A stretch of 64,000 nucleotides of DNA from Artemisia argyi. Lineage: Eukaryota; Streptophyta; Magnoliopsida; Asterales; Asteraceae. Numbering within the stretch: the stretch's first letter is position 1; the number at the start of each line of letters is the position of its first letter. This document shows positions 1-15,226 of this stretch, piece by piece. Both the position numbers and the translations under genes were made by a program. Below the pieces are notes generated by a model that saw nothing but the letters and a program-made list of their open reading frames with translations, did no database searches and was not told the origin of the DNA. The stretch is from positions 140,763,505 to 140,827,504 of the forward strand of contig CM060706.1 of the NCBI GenBank assembly GCA_030686995.1, read 5' to 3'.

Positions 1-2050
1 CACCATTACTCTTGTCTCAGCATTAAGTCATTTTCATAATCTCAAAATAAATCAAATAAAAAAAACAGAAAATTATAAAAATAACATAAAAATATGTTTT
101 CAAATTGTTTAGTTAAGCTTTGAGGTAGTTTTGTTTAGTTTTTACAGTCTATAATAGCTCTGTAGTTTTGTTTAGTTCTTATCAATGGTTTCTGATTTGT
201 ACTCTTATTCATTTTTAATAGTACTGTTACATTGATTGAATACGTTGTTTTAGTGATAGTTTTAGTTGAGGTTGAGACTGTTTGATAATATTTGATTGCC
301 TCAGCTTGTTGAATCTATTTTAGCATAGCTTACTAAAACTTCTTATTAGGTTTGGATCTGAATTGTTTCATTTCTGTTAGATTTGTGGTGTTTGATGGTT
401 GATTAAGTCTAAGTAGTGATTGGAGTTTGATAGAGATTCATTAGTGTGAGTATTGATAACTGTTTCACTGAAAGTTGCTTGACTGTCACAATTAGGGTGT
501 TTGGATCTGTCTATTATAGAGTGTTGATTGTTGTTTGATATCTGTCATTTGGGCACACATAGATTAGACTTGTGTAGAAATATTGTAAAACTCATTAAAT
601 CAGTAAGGTAGCTTTGTAATGGTCAAGTTAAAGTTAATTACATATATATAGTTAGAAATAGTGGTAATTTGTTAGTGTAATTGAGCTAAAAGTTGAAATA
701 TAACTAGCGTTAGCTTGTAGTAGAATAATACTAGCTTAATACAACTAATTAGAGGTAAGAATTAGCTGCTAGAGTTGGATTTAGTCAAACTAATAACAAT
801 AAATTAGTCAACTGTTGCTCTGATTAACCAGTTCATTAGCTGCTGTACTTGCTTGATTTTTGAGTAGCAAACTTTGGTATTTGGTCTAAGAATTGTTTGA
901 AATTCCATCTCAGTTGTTCAATAGTGATTTAGCCCCCATAAGCTGTTAAGTTTGAGCTTATCTGAAGTGCTTTTAGCTCTTGTTCATCAACATAGTTGAG
1001 ACAGGAAACTGACTTTGACATTAGGACTGCAATTTTGCATTTGTGCCTATATCTGTGTTTGGTGCTTGATTCAGAGTTTATTATTAGTGGTACATGTATT
1101 GTGAATGATCATATTGCTTCTGTGAAAGTCTGTGCTTATTCTGTTTGTTAAATGAGCTTATTATTTGGACTTATTGCATACTATTTTTGAGTTTGTAGAT
1201 TTCTGTGATTGAACTTGATCATACATTGCATTTCTGAGTTTTTTATATCATCATAAGACTGTGTTAAGAGTTCCACTCAGTTTTGGTTCACACGTGCTTA
1301 TAAATAAGCACTTGTGAATAAGCAGTTTGGCCTAATAAGCACTTAATCAGCTTTTTTTCACTTCAAAATTTTTCTCCAAGTTCTTTTTATTATTTTAGAT
1401 TTTCTGGAATTTTTCCAGATTTTTCCAAGTTGATTTAGTATTTTTCTTAATTTTCCTTTGATTTTAATCATTTTTAAATAGTTTTTAATACACAAAAATT
1501 CATAAAAATTCAGAAAAAGCTGTGAAAAATACAAAAATATTTTAGGAAATTCTTTTATAATATTTTAGATTTTTTAGAATTTAATTTTCATTTTTCCTCT
1601 TTATTTTTCTATTTTCCTCTATTTTTAATTCATTTAAAATTACAAAAATCAAAATAAATTCATAGAAAATAAAAGAAAAGTCAAAAAAATAATTTTCTTT
1701 TTCTGGAAATTCATTTTAGTAGTTTAAGATTTTTAGAAAATTATTTCACGTTTGTAGGATCATTTTTCATTAAAAGTTACGTTTTAATAAACGCGTTTGC
1801 TTTTCTGTTTTTACATTTTAGATACTTGTGTATATATAGCTTGTACTTTCTGCATAATTCACTATTTCTTTTCATATTTTGAATTTCACCATCACTTCTC
1901 ACTATTCACTTTTCACTACACGATTCACAATTCGATAATTCGAAGTTCCATTCATACCTTCACGGGAGAACGACCCGGTGAAATACTTTCCTAAGTATTT
2001 CTTTGGAAAATAAATATATACTATAATTGAGCAATCACATATGCATCTAT
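1..2050. other. AT-rich non-coding region, possible retroelement end
   Basis: No convincing gene. CACGGGAGAACGACCCGGTG near 1961-1980 resembles the end of a plant LTR or leader, and 1370-1780 is full of AAAATT/TTTTCC words common near retroelement leaders. No partner LTR is visible in the window. Confidence 0.3.
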
Positions 2051-2056
2051 AACAAC

Positions 2057-2190
2057 CAACAAGCTTTAACCACATAATACTATAACCATCGCTAAGCTTT
2101 AACACATCAACTATAACATCGTAAACTTTAACACATCAATTATAACATCATAAGCTTTAACACATCCCCTATAACATGCTATAACAAACG
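2057..2190. repeat. Degenerate ~32-bp tandem repeat
   Basis: AAGCTTTAACACATCAACTA-like units recur about four times with substitutions. Confidence 0.7.
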
Positions 2191-2639
2191 TCAAGCACAT
2201 AACTATTACAACGCATACCTTTGTTAGTCTATAACCAAAGACTAACATAAACTTAATCCAACTAGCCAATTCTCCATCTATACCATACATTCTAAGACAA
2301 AACATTTAGGTCCTTAACACCTTCATTCATCACACATAATATGATAACATCATTATTAAACATGTTATATCTAAAGTTACTTACATTGACTTACATAACT
2401 ATGTTTACTAATAATTGATCACCATCATCCTTATTGTTTCCCTTCATCAATTCTAATCATTATATGATCACATAGTCACATATGGTGCTAGCACAATATT
2501 TAAACAACTTTTGTAAAATGGCTGAGATGCTGATTCTCAGACAGTTTGCTGTAAATTGCAGATTTGATCCACTGAAACTATAAATTAGGACCTGAAACCA
2601 ATTGCATCAGAAAGTAGAGAGGACTACAAATTCGGTTCA

Positions 2640-4030
2640 TACCTCAACTTAATCCGACATATGGTTGTGTAACACCACCAAATCAGCGCCGCGAAAAGGT
2701 AGCAGTAGCGTTACTTCATGGAAGCAAAGTTATAAGTTATATTAAATGACCTCTAAATGGGACGTTTTAAAAAGTTACCATTTGATAAATAAAGTAAGGT
2801 TACAATAAGAGATCCCAAAGTGTTAAGTTACATAAACATTTTTTAAAACATTATTGAATGGTAATGTAATGCTTCAAAGTCTTCAAAATGCCATGCGACT
2901 CACATGCTCCAAATGCAAGCTATCACCTTACGAACCTGTGAAACACATGCTAAACGTTTAACATAAATTTGGTGAGTTCATAGGTTTTTATAATTAACAA
3001 TGTAGAGTAAAAGAAATGTGAATTCAAAGAGAGCTTTGTGACCATTTTATTGCCCACAATGTCATGAAAGTGTTTACCTTTAAGTAATTTAGTATTGTGT
3101 ACCACAAGGTTTTCGAGAGTAATTATTGTACGCATAAAATATTAGGTAAAGTATTTAGTCGACCACTACTTCACTAACAGTGTCAGGTAAAATATTAGTG
3201 ATCAGTGTAACAAACACAATGTCAGGGGAGTATTCTTGAAACCGAAGCTACGACAGTTAAGTATGCAAGTAAGTGCACAAGGTATAAAGGCCCATTAAGT
3301 GTTTAACCCTCGATACATAGATTATGTCATGGTATACGTACATTTGCCTATCCGATCAACCAGAATTGGGAGTCACCCCGATAGATCTATCTCGCACTTC
3401 CGGTAGGAACTGACGATTCATGATAATGGGCATAGTGGGTTACAGTTCTTAGGCTAACATGTAATAGTTTAAAAGAGTAATTTGGTCCAAAGTAAAACAA
3501 GCATGTTCTCACCCCAAGTTTGTAAATCAAGTATTAAAAGAGTAAAATTGGGGCTATAAACTCACATATGTGTTTTAAGTACTTGTGTTCCTGAGAAAGT
3601 AACTGGCTATGTTACAAATAAATGAGTAAGTGTTCGAGTAACTGAATTTAAGTAAAATGAGTATTTAAGTAAGGCAAGTAATGTTTTTGAGTATACAAAT
3701 CATGTATTTAAGTGAGACGAGTAAAGAATTTAAGTAAAACAAACATCTATTCTCACCCAATAAGTATTTCAAAGCAATTAAAGTATGGGCCACGAACTCA
3801 CCAAACAAGTATTTAAGTAAGCCAAGTAATGTTTTTGAGTAAACAAATCATGTATTTAACTAAAACAAGTAAAGAATTTAAGTAAAACAAGCATGTATTC
3901 TCACCTAATAAGTATTTCAAAGCAATTAAAGTAATGGCCATGAACTCACCTTCGTAAAGTAGTAATCCGGGAAAATAAGTCAACGTATAAGAGGTAACGG
4001 CTCTGATACACCACCTAAGTATGGTTCGAC
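2640..4030 (-). mobile_element. LTR-retroelement fragment, probably minus orientation
   Basis: TGTAACACCACC at about 2675, GGTGAGTTCATAG at about 2970 and GGCTCTGATAC near 3998 echo the LTR start, leader and PBS words of the complete elements in this window, but their order is not intact. No ORF. Treat as a decayed LTR region. Confidence 0.4.
3661..3954. repeat. 148-bp tandem duplication
   Basis: GTATTTAAGTAAG begins copies at 3661 and 3809. Both continue through GTAATGTTTTTGAGTA, CAAATCATGTATTTAA and CAATTAAAGTA with a few substitutions. Confidence 0.8.
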
Positions 4031-4433
4031 TTAGTATTACTCTATATGAAATGCGACAAATGTAAATATGTTTCCTAGACTTTGTATCACCATGATATAT
4101 TTGTGTTTTAGTTTTATAAGTAAAAATACTTTTACTTCAAGATATTGTATTTTATAAGTTTCGACACCTTAACAAATGTTCCCGTGTTTACCAGTTTAAG
4201 TAGTCTCGTAGTAAAATAGTCTCGTTTTGATTTTAAGTATTCAAAATAATACTCCTTTATAGTTTATAAAAAACATTTTGTCTTTTTGTCAGTTTTCATC
4301 CTTTTGTCGGGTTTTGAAAATAATAGCCACTTTATTGCTTATAAAGGTATAGTCTCGTCTATCCGACGTGTTCATAAGAAGTATACATTTTTACCATTTA
4401 TAAATATATAGTCAAAAAATAGTTTAAGCAGTA

Positions 4434-4625
4434 TTCCCTCCGTCTCAAAATTATTGTCCATATTTCCCATTTAGGACGTCTAAAAATAATTGTCCATTTT
4501 CCTTATTAAATAAAAACTAGAGAATATAGTGGAGGAATATTCCATTTTAGTGGTTGAAAATTAAAGTGCCCCCTATTAAACTTTGTGTTTTCTCTCTCAT
4601 GACAATAATTTTGAAACGGAGGGAG
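4434..4625. mobile_element. Stowaway-like MITE (Tc1/mariner)
   Basis: 192 bp with TIRs TTCCCTCCGTCTCAAAATTA and its near complement ending CGGAGGGAG, flanked by TA on both sides. The CTCCCTCCGT terminus is the classic plant Stowaway end. No coding capacity. Confidence 0.85.
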
Positions 4626-4639
4626 TATATTTCTAATGA

Positions 4640-5062
4640 AAATTCGGCATGCCCGTTCGTAAATTCTCTACCAATTTTACCTATCTCATATCTGATGTTT
4701 CGAAAACTATTTCAAAATTTATGAAAATATGTTTTAGCTAAGAGTGTAGTTTTCTTGTAAAAACTATTTTTTCGACATTTTAATAACGTTTTCATCCGCA
4801 AAACACAACTTCGAGCTAAACCTAGTCCCTTCCACTGATTGTCATCATTTTCTCAATCACAAAAAAACTCCAACCTAACCTAGTTTCTCTTTCACCAATT
4901 TATAGTAACAACATAACACGATAAATAACAAATAAGCCGAAGAGGCCGCGATTTAGACTTTTTACACATTTATATAACTAAATAAGCCACACAAACATGG
5001 TGATACAATTTCTTGTCTAGTGTTTTATATATAAGTATGTCAAAATATATATACATGTACAT
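4640..5062. other. Non-coding interval
   Basis: AT-rich sequence between two MITEs with no gene or repeat that I recognise. Confidence 0.4.
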
Positions 5063-5070
5063 ATCATGTT

Positions 5071-5823
5071 CAGTGGCGAAGCTAGAAAATTTTCAGTGGG
5101 GGGGGGGGGGGGGGTCGGGATCTAAATTTTTTTTCCTAACGCTATTTTTCGGGTAATATTTTCGGATCGGGTCAAAAATTAAATACTATTATTATATAAA
5201 AAAAAGTTTCAATCACTAAAAAACTAAACATTTGTCCAAGACAACTAACTTGCAAAGAACTTATATTAGTGGTACACGATTGACGACTGCCAGGCTGTCA
5301 TATTGAACTTTCAACCCCAATTTCTAATTTCTACTTAAATCCTTAATTTCTACTAAATCCCTAAATAAAAGACAAGTAGATTTAAAGACAACAAACCAGA
5401 AGGGCCGCTGCAGGCGGCGGCAGGCGTGGCGGAGGCTGGTCGGCCGTCGGCGGGACTGCAGGAGCCAGGAAGGTGGGAGGAGATGAGGGTAGAAGGGGGA
5501 GGGTTTGGGATTTGGTTAATTCGTTTGTTAATTGTTATTGTTCGGTTTTTTTTTTTTTTTTTTTTTTTTTTAATGGGCTAAGTAATGGATTTTAGTTTGG
5601 GATTTGGTTTGTTAATAGATTTTAGTTTGGGTAGATGGGCTTATGTAAAATGTAATAGATCAATTTTATTGCTTAATGTATATTAAAAAAATCATAATTA
5701 AAATAGGGGTCGAAACCGAATATACTAAAATTTTTCTACACGAAAACTATATACCCCCTACATCGCAAAAAAAAATTCGGGGGGTCAGGCGCCCCCTCCC
5801 GCCCCTATATAGCTGCGCCTATG
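5071..5823. mobile_element. Non-autonomous hAT element (753 bp)
   Basis: ATCATGTT occurs at 5063-5070 and 5824-5831, an 8-bp hAT TSD. Ends CAGTGGCGAAGCTAG and, reversed, CATAGGCGCAGCTAT match at 11 of 15 positions. Inside are a 17-nt G run (5098-5114), a GC-rich block (about 5400-5470) and a 26-nt T run (5546-5571). No transposase. Confidence 0.85.
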
Positions 5824-5906
5824 ATCATGTTCTTTAATTTTTCTTACAAATCACACAAACAAATTGTAATTTAGCAAGATCTAAACCAAGAACATCAAGA
5901 AGTGTA

Positions 5907-8034
5907 ATGTTCGCATTGACTAGGTGTGTGAACTTAACACACACACTAAAAGTTGTCCTTAATACCTGAACCTCCTGGGTTTAATACGAAAGGTATTGCA
6001 AACATGTTAGAGGACGAAGAATCTTTAAACATAGGTCCCCTCCTGGGTTTAATACCAAAGGCACTGCAACCATTTTCTTGGGGAATTTATCAAGAGAAAT
6101 TACAAATCAAAGATTGGCTGCTGTTTGTGGTAAATTTGGAAAGATTGTGGGTATTTAAGTCTTTAAAAAGCAAAATGGAGGTGTTTTTGGCTTCGTTCGT
6201 TTCTCCGGTAATTTTGAAGCTAAAGATGCAATAAAAAGCTTAAGAATACTTGGATATTGGAGTCGACTGGGCAAGGTAAAATTTATTTTTTTATACAAGT
6301 TGGGGATGTCTTCTTAGAATCTTGTAATAAAGATGCTTGTGTCTCAAATGAGAAAGAAATAATTGCGGGTGAAATCAATGAGGACATAAGTAACCAGTTA
6401 AAGAGTTATGTAAGGGTGATAAATCGAAGATTTTGTGAAATGGAAGAGTTCTCAAACATGTTAAGAGAATTGGGTTTTTCTTTTAAAAATTTCTGGAGAT
6501 GGGGAAAATACGAACTTGTTATTAGTTTGAAACACAAGGCCGACTGGGAAAAATGGGATATTGTGAAATTAGACATTCACGAAGACATAATTAAGGTGGA
6601 AAAGACAGAGGATTGGGATTTTTATAAGAGGCAGGAATGGATTGAGATTAAAGGTCTTATTCGAGTTCTCTGGTCTCAGTCCAAATTCAAGTGGTTAGTA
6701 GATAATCTTGGGCAACTGCTTATCTATCCACGTCTTTTAGAAGGTTTGAAAAGATCTGATAGAGCGCTTGTGTTCATTGAGACGAAGAAATTGTCTATTA
6801 TATCGGAAGAAAGAACCATGAAAGTGGGAAACATTCATCACAAGATTGTTCTTAACGAAATTGATCTTAATGATGATTGGGATCATACAAAAGACTTTGA
6901 GTTTAGGCATGTTCTTAAAATAAATCAACTATTTATGGTAGATGTTGAAACAAAGAATGACACCGCTAAGTTTCTGATAGAGAGCCCGGCTGTCAAAGCT
7001 ACCTCAAGTATCCGGGAAGAAGGAAAAATTACACCGCCTTTCGATGAGCATTCAAATTTAATCAAAAGATGTGAAGGTATTGTCCCAACTTTTGGAAAAA
7101 ACATGTGTTAGTGCAGAAATTTATCAAAAGGAGGATCTACACTTTGTCAACCTCCTTGATATGAGATACTTTTGTTCTTGAAAAAGACAACATTATTCTA
7201 AAAGATTCGTTAAGAAAAAAGGGTAGGCAAATTAGTAAAGGGGAAAAAGTGGTTCTAAATAGACTCGAGCATAAAGCTAGTCATCATAATCACGATATTG
7301 ATAAGTGTGATTGTAATATGTGTGGAAATCTCAGGAAAAAAATTTATGGTAAGAGAAAAGCAAAAGATAAATCATCGATTTCTAAATTCATGGGTATAAA
7401 TCGAAAGATAAAATCATGTTCTAACAAGAAATGGAAAGGTAAATCTTCTTTTAAAAAACATTTACGGTGGCACGATCTTTGGTAACACACAACAAAAAAA
7501 AACGTGCGTAACTATATGCATATCGTCACACATTTTTGGAGTAACCAGTACCACTTTTTGTACCAGTGTGGATAGTTTTGGTAGTCTACATGTTGAGAAA
7601 GAGGTTACCAATGGTGACCTTTCTCCCATTTGAAAAAGAAATCTCTTTTTTTTCAGAGTTGGGAATTACTGAAGATTTAGACGATACTGAAGATAGTGAG
7701 AATGAATGCTAATTTTTTCAAGAGTTTATGGCCATCTATTATTTTGCACAAGTGTTTTCAGTGGTCAAGAAGATTGGTTTATCATGGCAACTGTAGTGTT
7801 ATGAATCTTTTAGTTCAAGTAGCAGTAGCTCAGAGAGGTTGCTTTGTTGCAAAGTCAAAATTGGTACTTGTCTAGGATATTTTGTTCTAGTTTTCTTGTT
7901 TGATGTTTGTTTGGTTTTCATACATAATGTTCATGTGTATATCTTCAAAAAAATCGATCATTTTGGATGTGTTTTGTTCTCCAAGTTTTGTAATAGTTTT
8001 TCATAGTCAATATAATTTTTCGCTTCTAAAAAAA
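5907..8034 (+). mobile_element. LINE (L1-type) remnant with ORF1 but no reverse transcriptase
   Basis: The element ends in a short A-rich tail (CGCTTCTAAAAAAAA). Imperfect 13-15-bp flanks starting ATCAAGAA (5894 and 8035) fit target-primed insertion. The coding part is ORF1-like and decayed. No endonuclease or RT domain is present, so ORF2 is deleted or the copy was mobilised as a non-autonomous derivative. Confidence 0.65.
5953..7111 (+). pseudogene. LINE ORF1-type protein (RRM plus DUF4283-like), frameshifted
   Basis: An RRM-like segment reads LAAVCGKFGKIVGI, stop, then GGVFGFVRFSGNFEAKDAIK (RNP1-like GFVRF) in the frame of 6114-6290. The frame then shifts to the 284-aa ORF at 6257-7111, which has WIEIKGL...W....L..LGQLL and a later GxVxI-type block typical of plant LINE ORF1 proteins with the DUF4283 domain. 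Such proteins bind LINE RNA. One internal stop and at least one frameshift make it a pseudogene. A lysine-rich Cys/His tail (CDCNMC, 7249-7485) may be the ORF1 carboxy end. Confidence 0.6.
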
Positions 8035-8048
8035 ATCAAGAAAGTATA

Positions 8049-8507
8049 GAGATTTTTGGAAAAAGAACACTTACAAGTTTTTGATTAAAAGTGTAGATCT
8101 AAAGTGCAAACCAAACCCACTAACTATAAAACCACCAAAGAACTCTTCCAAATCAAGTCCTAAACCCAAAAGCACAAGCGAAAATATTTAAAGATCAAAA
8201 TAAAATGGTGTTTGTGTTGGGGTTTGGGCATACGATTCAAAAGAGAGAACAGGAGGACGAAGATGAAAGTTTTGTGAGTGTTGTGGTGTTATAAGAGGAG
8301 TGTGTTATGCTTAGCTTAAATCTTAAGCTTGTGAATGAGACAAGATTGATGACATACAATATTAAGACAAAATTACTCACACTATGAAGCAATATCTAGT
8401 TACACAAAGAGACAAAAACACACCAAAGGTGTGTGTGGTAAGTGTTCAGTCGAAGGAGGGAGAAATGGAGGAAGGATTTTGAATTTTGAAAAGTTTGTAT
8501 ATTAAGT

Positions 8508-8551
<44 letters not shown>

Positions 8552-9070
8552 AGGTTAAATGTAAAAGTGGTAAGTCGATTGGGCGTTTCCTTGTACATGT
8601 ATCTAAAAATAATATTTGTAAGCATTTTTATGAAAATATGATGAAGTTAAGTTTATTGACACTGTAATTTGTTAATTAAATGCGAACCATAACTAGTTTG
8701 GCGTCGGTACGTGTTTGGGCTCGTTTTTCGCATTAAGCAAGATAACTTCTCGTTTTTGAATTAAACAGACTCCCAAATGTTAGAAAAGTAATAATTTAAG
8801 TTTTCTGATAAATAATTTTCAAGAAAATTGATGGTACTTGCTTACTGTAATTTTTCAGTTTACGCGATTTAACCTGACGGTTACCGTAAAAGTAATAAAG
8901 TAGTCATTCAAAGTAAATGGTTTCAAGTTTGTGAAAAAGCATTGACCTGAAAAAGCAATGACCTAAAACTTTTGTATCAAATGACCAACCAAGTTTGATG
9001 TAATTTGAAAAGTGTCAACTATGGTCATACAACAACTAGAGATATCATGAAGTAAACTACAACACAAACA
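8049..9070. other. Non-coding interval with a 42-nt T run
   Basis: No supported gene. Contains T42 at 8509-8550. It ends at the TSD of the large retrotransposon, so it was once continuous with 20393 onward. Confidence 0.5.
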
Positions 9071-9075
9071 CTCTC

Positions 9076-13021
<3,946 letters not shown>

Positions 13022-13293
13022 GTACCCACATGTCATTCTGTATTTCGTCCTGAAATTCAAATTTAATGTGATTACTTGAGTAAAGAATTTTTGAACAGAG
13101 GTTGTCGAGAGATTTTTATTCCAAAAATTACGGAAACGTGATTCAGTTAGATTTACTTGTACCAAACAAGACAAGGTAACTGGCGTATTTAAGGGTTGTA
13201 AATATTAAAAATAGTGGTCATGAATAGTGAAATAACGGCTAGTGTATAGTGTCCAACGGTCGGGAATAGTAACCCAACGGCTATATTCTAGCC

Positions 13294-13301
13294 TATATAT
13301 A
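13294..13301 (+). promoter_or_regulatory. TATA box of the antisense membrane-protein gene
   Basis: TATATATA within AGCCTATATATACCACTTCC, 58 bp before the ATG. It is followed by a pyrimidine-rich CTTCTATCAACC-type leader, as in plant Pol II promoters. Confidence 0.55.
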
Positions 13302-13358
13302 CCACTTCCAATTTCCACTTCTTCTATCAACCATTTTTCTCTCATTTTCCATCTCAAA

Positions 13359-13835
13359 ATGCCGCATCTCATAACCATCTTAGCGATTGTGTATGTCATC
13401 CTTGCCGCTATCTACTTAGCGTATGTTCCGGATGAAGACTTTGGATTCTTGGTCGCGATCTTGATGTTCGTCGTACCCCTTACTATCCTTGCCATTACCG
13501 TCGACAAAATTTGGGGGTAAAATCTTGAGCTAGGGTTGTTTTGAATTAAGTTCTTGTTATGTTTCTATGTACTTGTAACGAATAAGGAATAAAACTCGTT
13601 TTGTTTTTAAGAATTTGTCTCATTATTGTTTTTAATATTTTGTTTATATTTATTTTTCAGCATAATTAAAGATATTCATCCTGTGGTGGCTCTTGCTATT
13701 GTTTTGTTGGTGGGAGTCTTATTTGTCATAGCGGATCAACCTATTGAAGATTTCTTTGTTTGTATTGTAATAATTGTAACAATAGCACTTCCGATGCTAA
13801 TTATTTGTTTATGTATTAATTTTTATGGATTTTAA
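13359..13835 (+). CDS. Antisense gene in the retrotransposon: spliced four-helix membrane protein, duplicated halves
   Basis: Exon 1 13359-13516, intron 13517-13660 (GTAAAA...TTTTTCAG), exon 2 13661-13835; joined, they give 110 aa in frame across a Gly codon. Without splicing, exon 1 stops at 13520 after 53 codons. Each half has two hydrophobic segments (about residues 4-22, 29-48, 60-77, 84-105). The halves align at a fixed 56-residue offset: H3/H59, LAIV 8-11/64-67, P24/P80, EDF 26-28/82-84, G53/G109. A TATA box (13294-13301) lies 58 bp before the ATG. It runs opposite to gag, between gag and the 3' LTR. Accessory antisense ORFs in this region are known from Tat-lineage elements such as Grande and Retand. 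I recognise no family; the function is unknown. Splicing is predicted, not observed. Confidence 0.55.
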
Positions 13836-14542
13836 TAAAATTTTCGCTATTTGAAGTTTTCTTATCAGTCCTTGTGAATTATTTGTGTTTTCTTGCTTGT
13901 TCTTTTGTTGATTTCTTATCATAATGGTGATGAGATAAGATAGGTATTTATTGTGGGTTGTTCAATGTATTGTTTATGAACAGTTTATTTTAACTCTATA
14001 TTTTGCTTTGGAATGAAGATTGTTATTTAAAAATTTGAAAATATCATTTTTCCTTTCATAACATAATTCTTCCTAAATTAGACATAGTTGATCAGGCTAT
14101 GTATAATTGAGGACCAAATGATGTGATGTTTGGTTCAATCATATATTTCTATAAATTGTTTTAGATGGTGTTCAACGTGTTGTTTTTATAAAATATCACA
14201 TAATTCCTTTTTAAAATAAAGTGGAAAATTTTAGGATTCATATTATAAATTAGAAATTTATGGAGTATATATAGTATATTGTCATTTGATATGTGGGACA
14301 GAAATTGAAATTAACTTAGATTATCATTATTATGGAAATATTACAAGGGAGATTTTTCGATACAGTAGAAAGATTATTGTTATTCTTAAGTTATATCCAT
14401 CGTAACTTGAAGTGAAATACAGGAAAGAGATACAACTTAGGAAATTTTAAACTAGATTTTTATTTATCTACAACAGGAATTTATTCATCTGTGTAAATCT
14501 AGTTGTCATTCCCTCGATACTATCAAGGTCTTTAAAGATTCT
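13836..14542. other. Non-coding interval between nucleocapsid ORF and antisense gene
   Basis: In an autonomous element, pol would lie here. The stretch is only about 0.7 kb, AT-rich and lacks RT or integrase motifs in any frame. It therefore looks like the site where pol has been lost. Confidence 0.6.
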
Positions 14543-15226
14543 TCATTTTCTTGTAAAGGTCTTGGCTTTCCAATTAACATTGTAGTTTGGACATCGTCTC
14601 ACATGATGACCTTGTCCACCACATCCGTGGCATACAATTGTTGTTGGTTGTACTTTCCTATCCTTAGTCCTGCAGCTAATTGCCTGGTGACCTGTTTTCT
14701 GACATTTCGTGCATTTAACCCTACAGATTCCGGTGTGATGCTGGTTGCATTTTTTACACCAGGGTAAATTTCCACGATAACCACTTCCAGTAACCGGTGT
14801 GACAAGATAATTTCTATTAGCTTTCTGATTGTGTTCCAGCTGACGTTGATACTCCATACGGTCTTCTAGATGTTTGCGATAACGGTCTTGAGCATTGCTG
14901 ATGTTGCAGTAGATGGGATTGATGGTTCCTATCTCGGGGAGTTTCCTCTTCTGATTATTTCCATTTGGTATAATCCCATGCCTAATTCCTTGATGATGGT
15001 TGATGGTAGGGTTGATCATTCCTTCTTGAATCTTTAAGTGAGGTGGCCTATACTTCATGAAACTTGCAGGGTGTTGATTACCAAGTATACCCGTCTCTCT
15101 TCTCGGATAAACTATAATAGTCCCTTCTAATACCACCGACACTATGTCTTTTACCAATTTCTGGATAGCTCCAGGAGTCATGGTGATTTCTGATGATGAT
15201 TGATATGCATTGTTCATGTTGTCCAT
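14543..15226 (-). CDS. Gag nucleocapsid-like protein with three zinc knuckles
   Basis: 227 aa. The amino end (TPGAIQKLVKDIVSVVLEG) resembles the leader before the capsid core in plant gypsy gag, but the core itself is missing. The carboxy end has three Cys/His knuckles: CKKCNQHHTGIC, CTKCQKTGHQAISC and CHGCGGQGHHVRRC; the last two are canonical C-X2-C-X4-H-X4-C. This spacing is typical of chromovirus-type gag nucleocapsid, which binds element RNA. A 3' splice-site-like tract (TTTATGATTTCAG) lies just before the start codon on the minus strand, so it may be made from a spliced RNA (inference). No pol follows. Confidence 0.75.
   Translation of the reverse strand: MDNMNNAYQSSSEITMTPGAIQKLVKDIVSVVLEGTIIVYPRRETGILGNQHPASFMKYRPPHLKIQEGMINPTINHHQGIRHGIIPNGNNQKRKLPEIGTINPIYCNISNAQDRYRKHLEDRMEYQRQLEHNQKANRNYLVTPVTGSGYRGNLPWCKKCNQHHTGICRVKCTKCQKTGHQAISCRTKDRKVQPTTIVCHGCGGQGHHVRRCPNYNVNWKAKTFTRK

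Noticed and set aside
13242..13358. Upstream in-frame extension of the antisense ORF
   Set aside because: Lies upstream of and across the TATA box; the ATG at 13359 fits the promoter spacing better.
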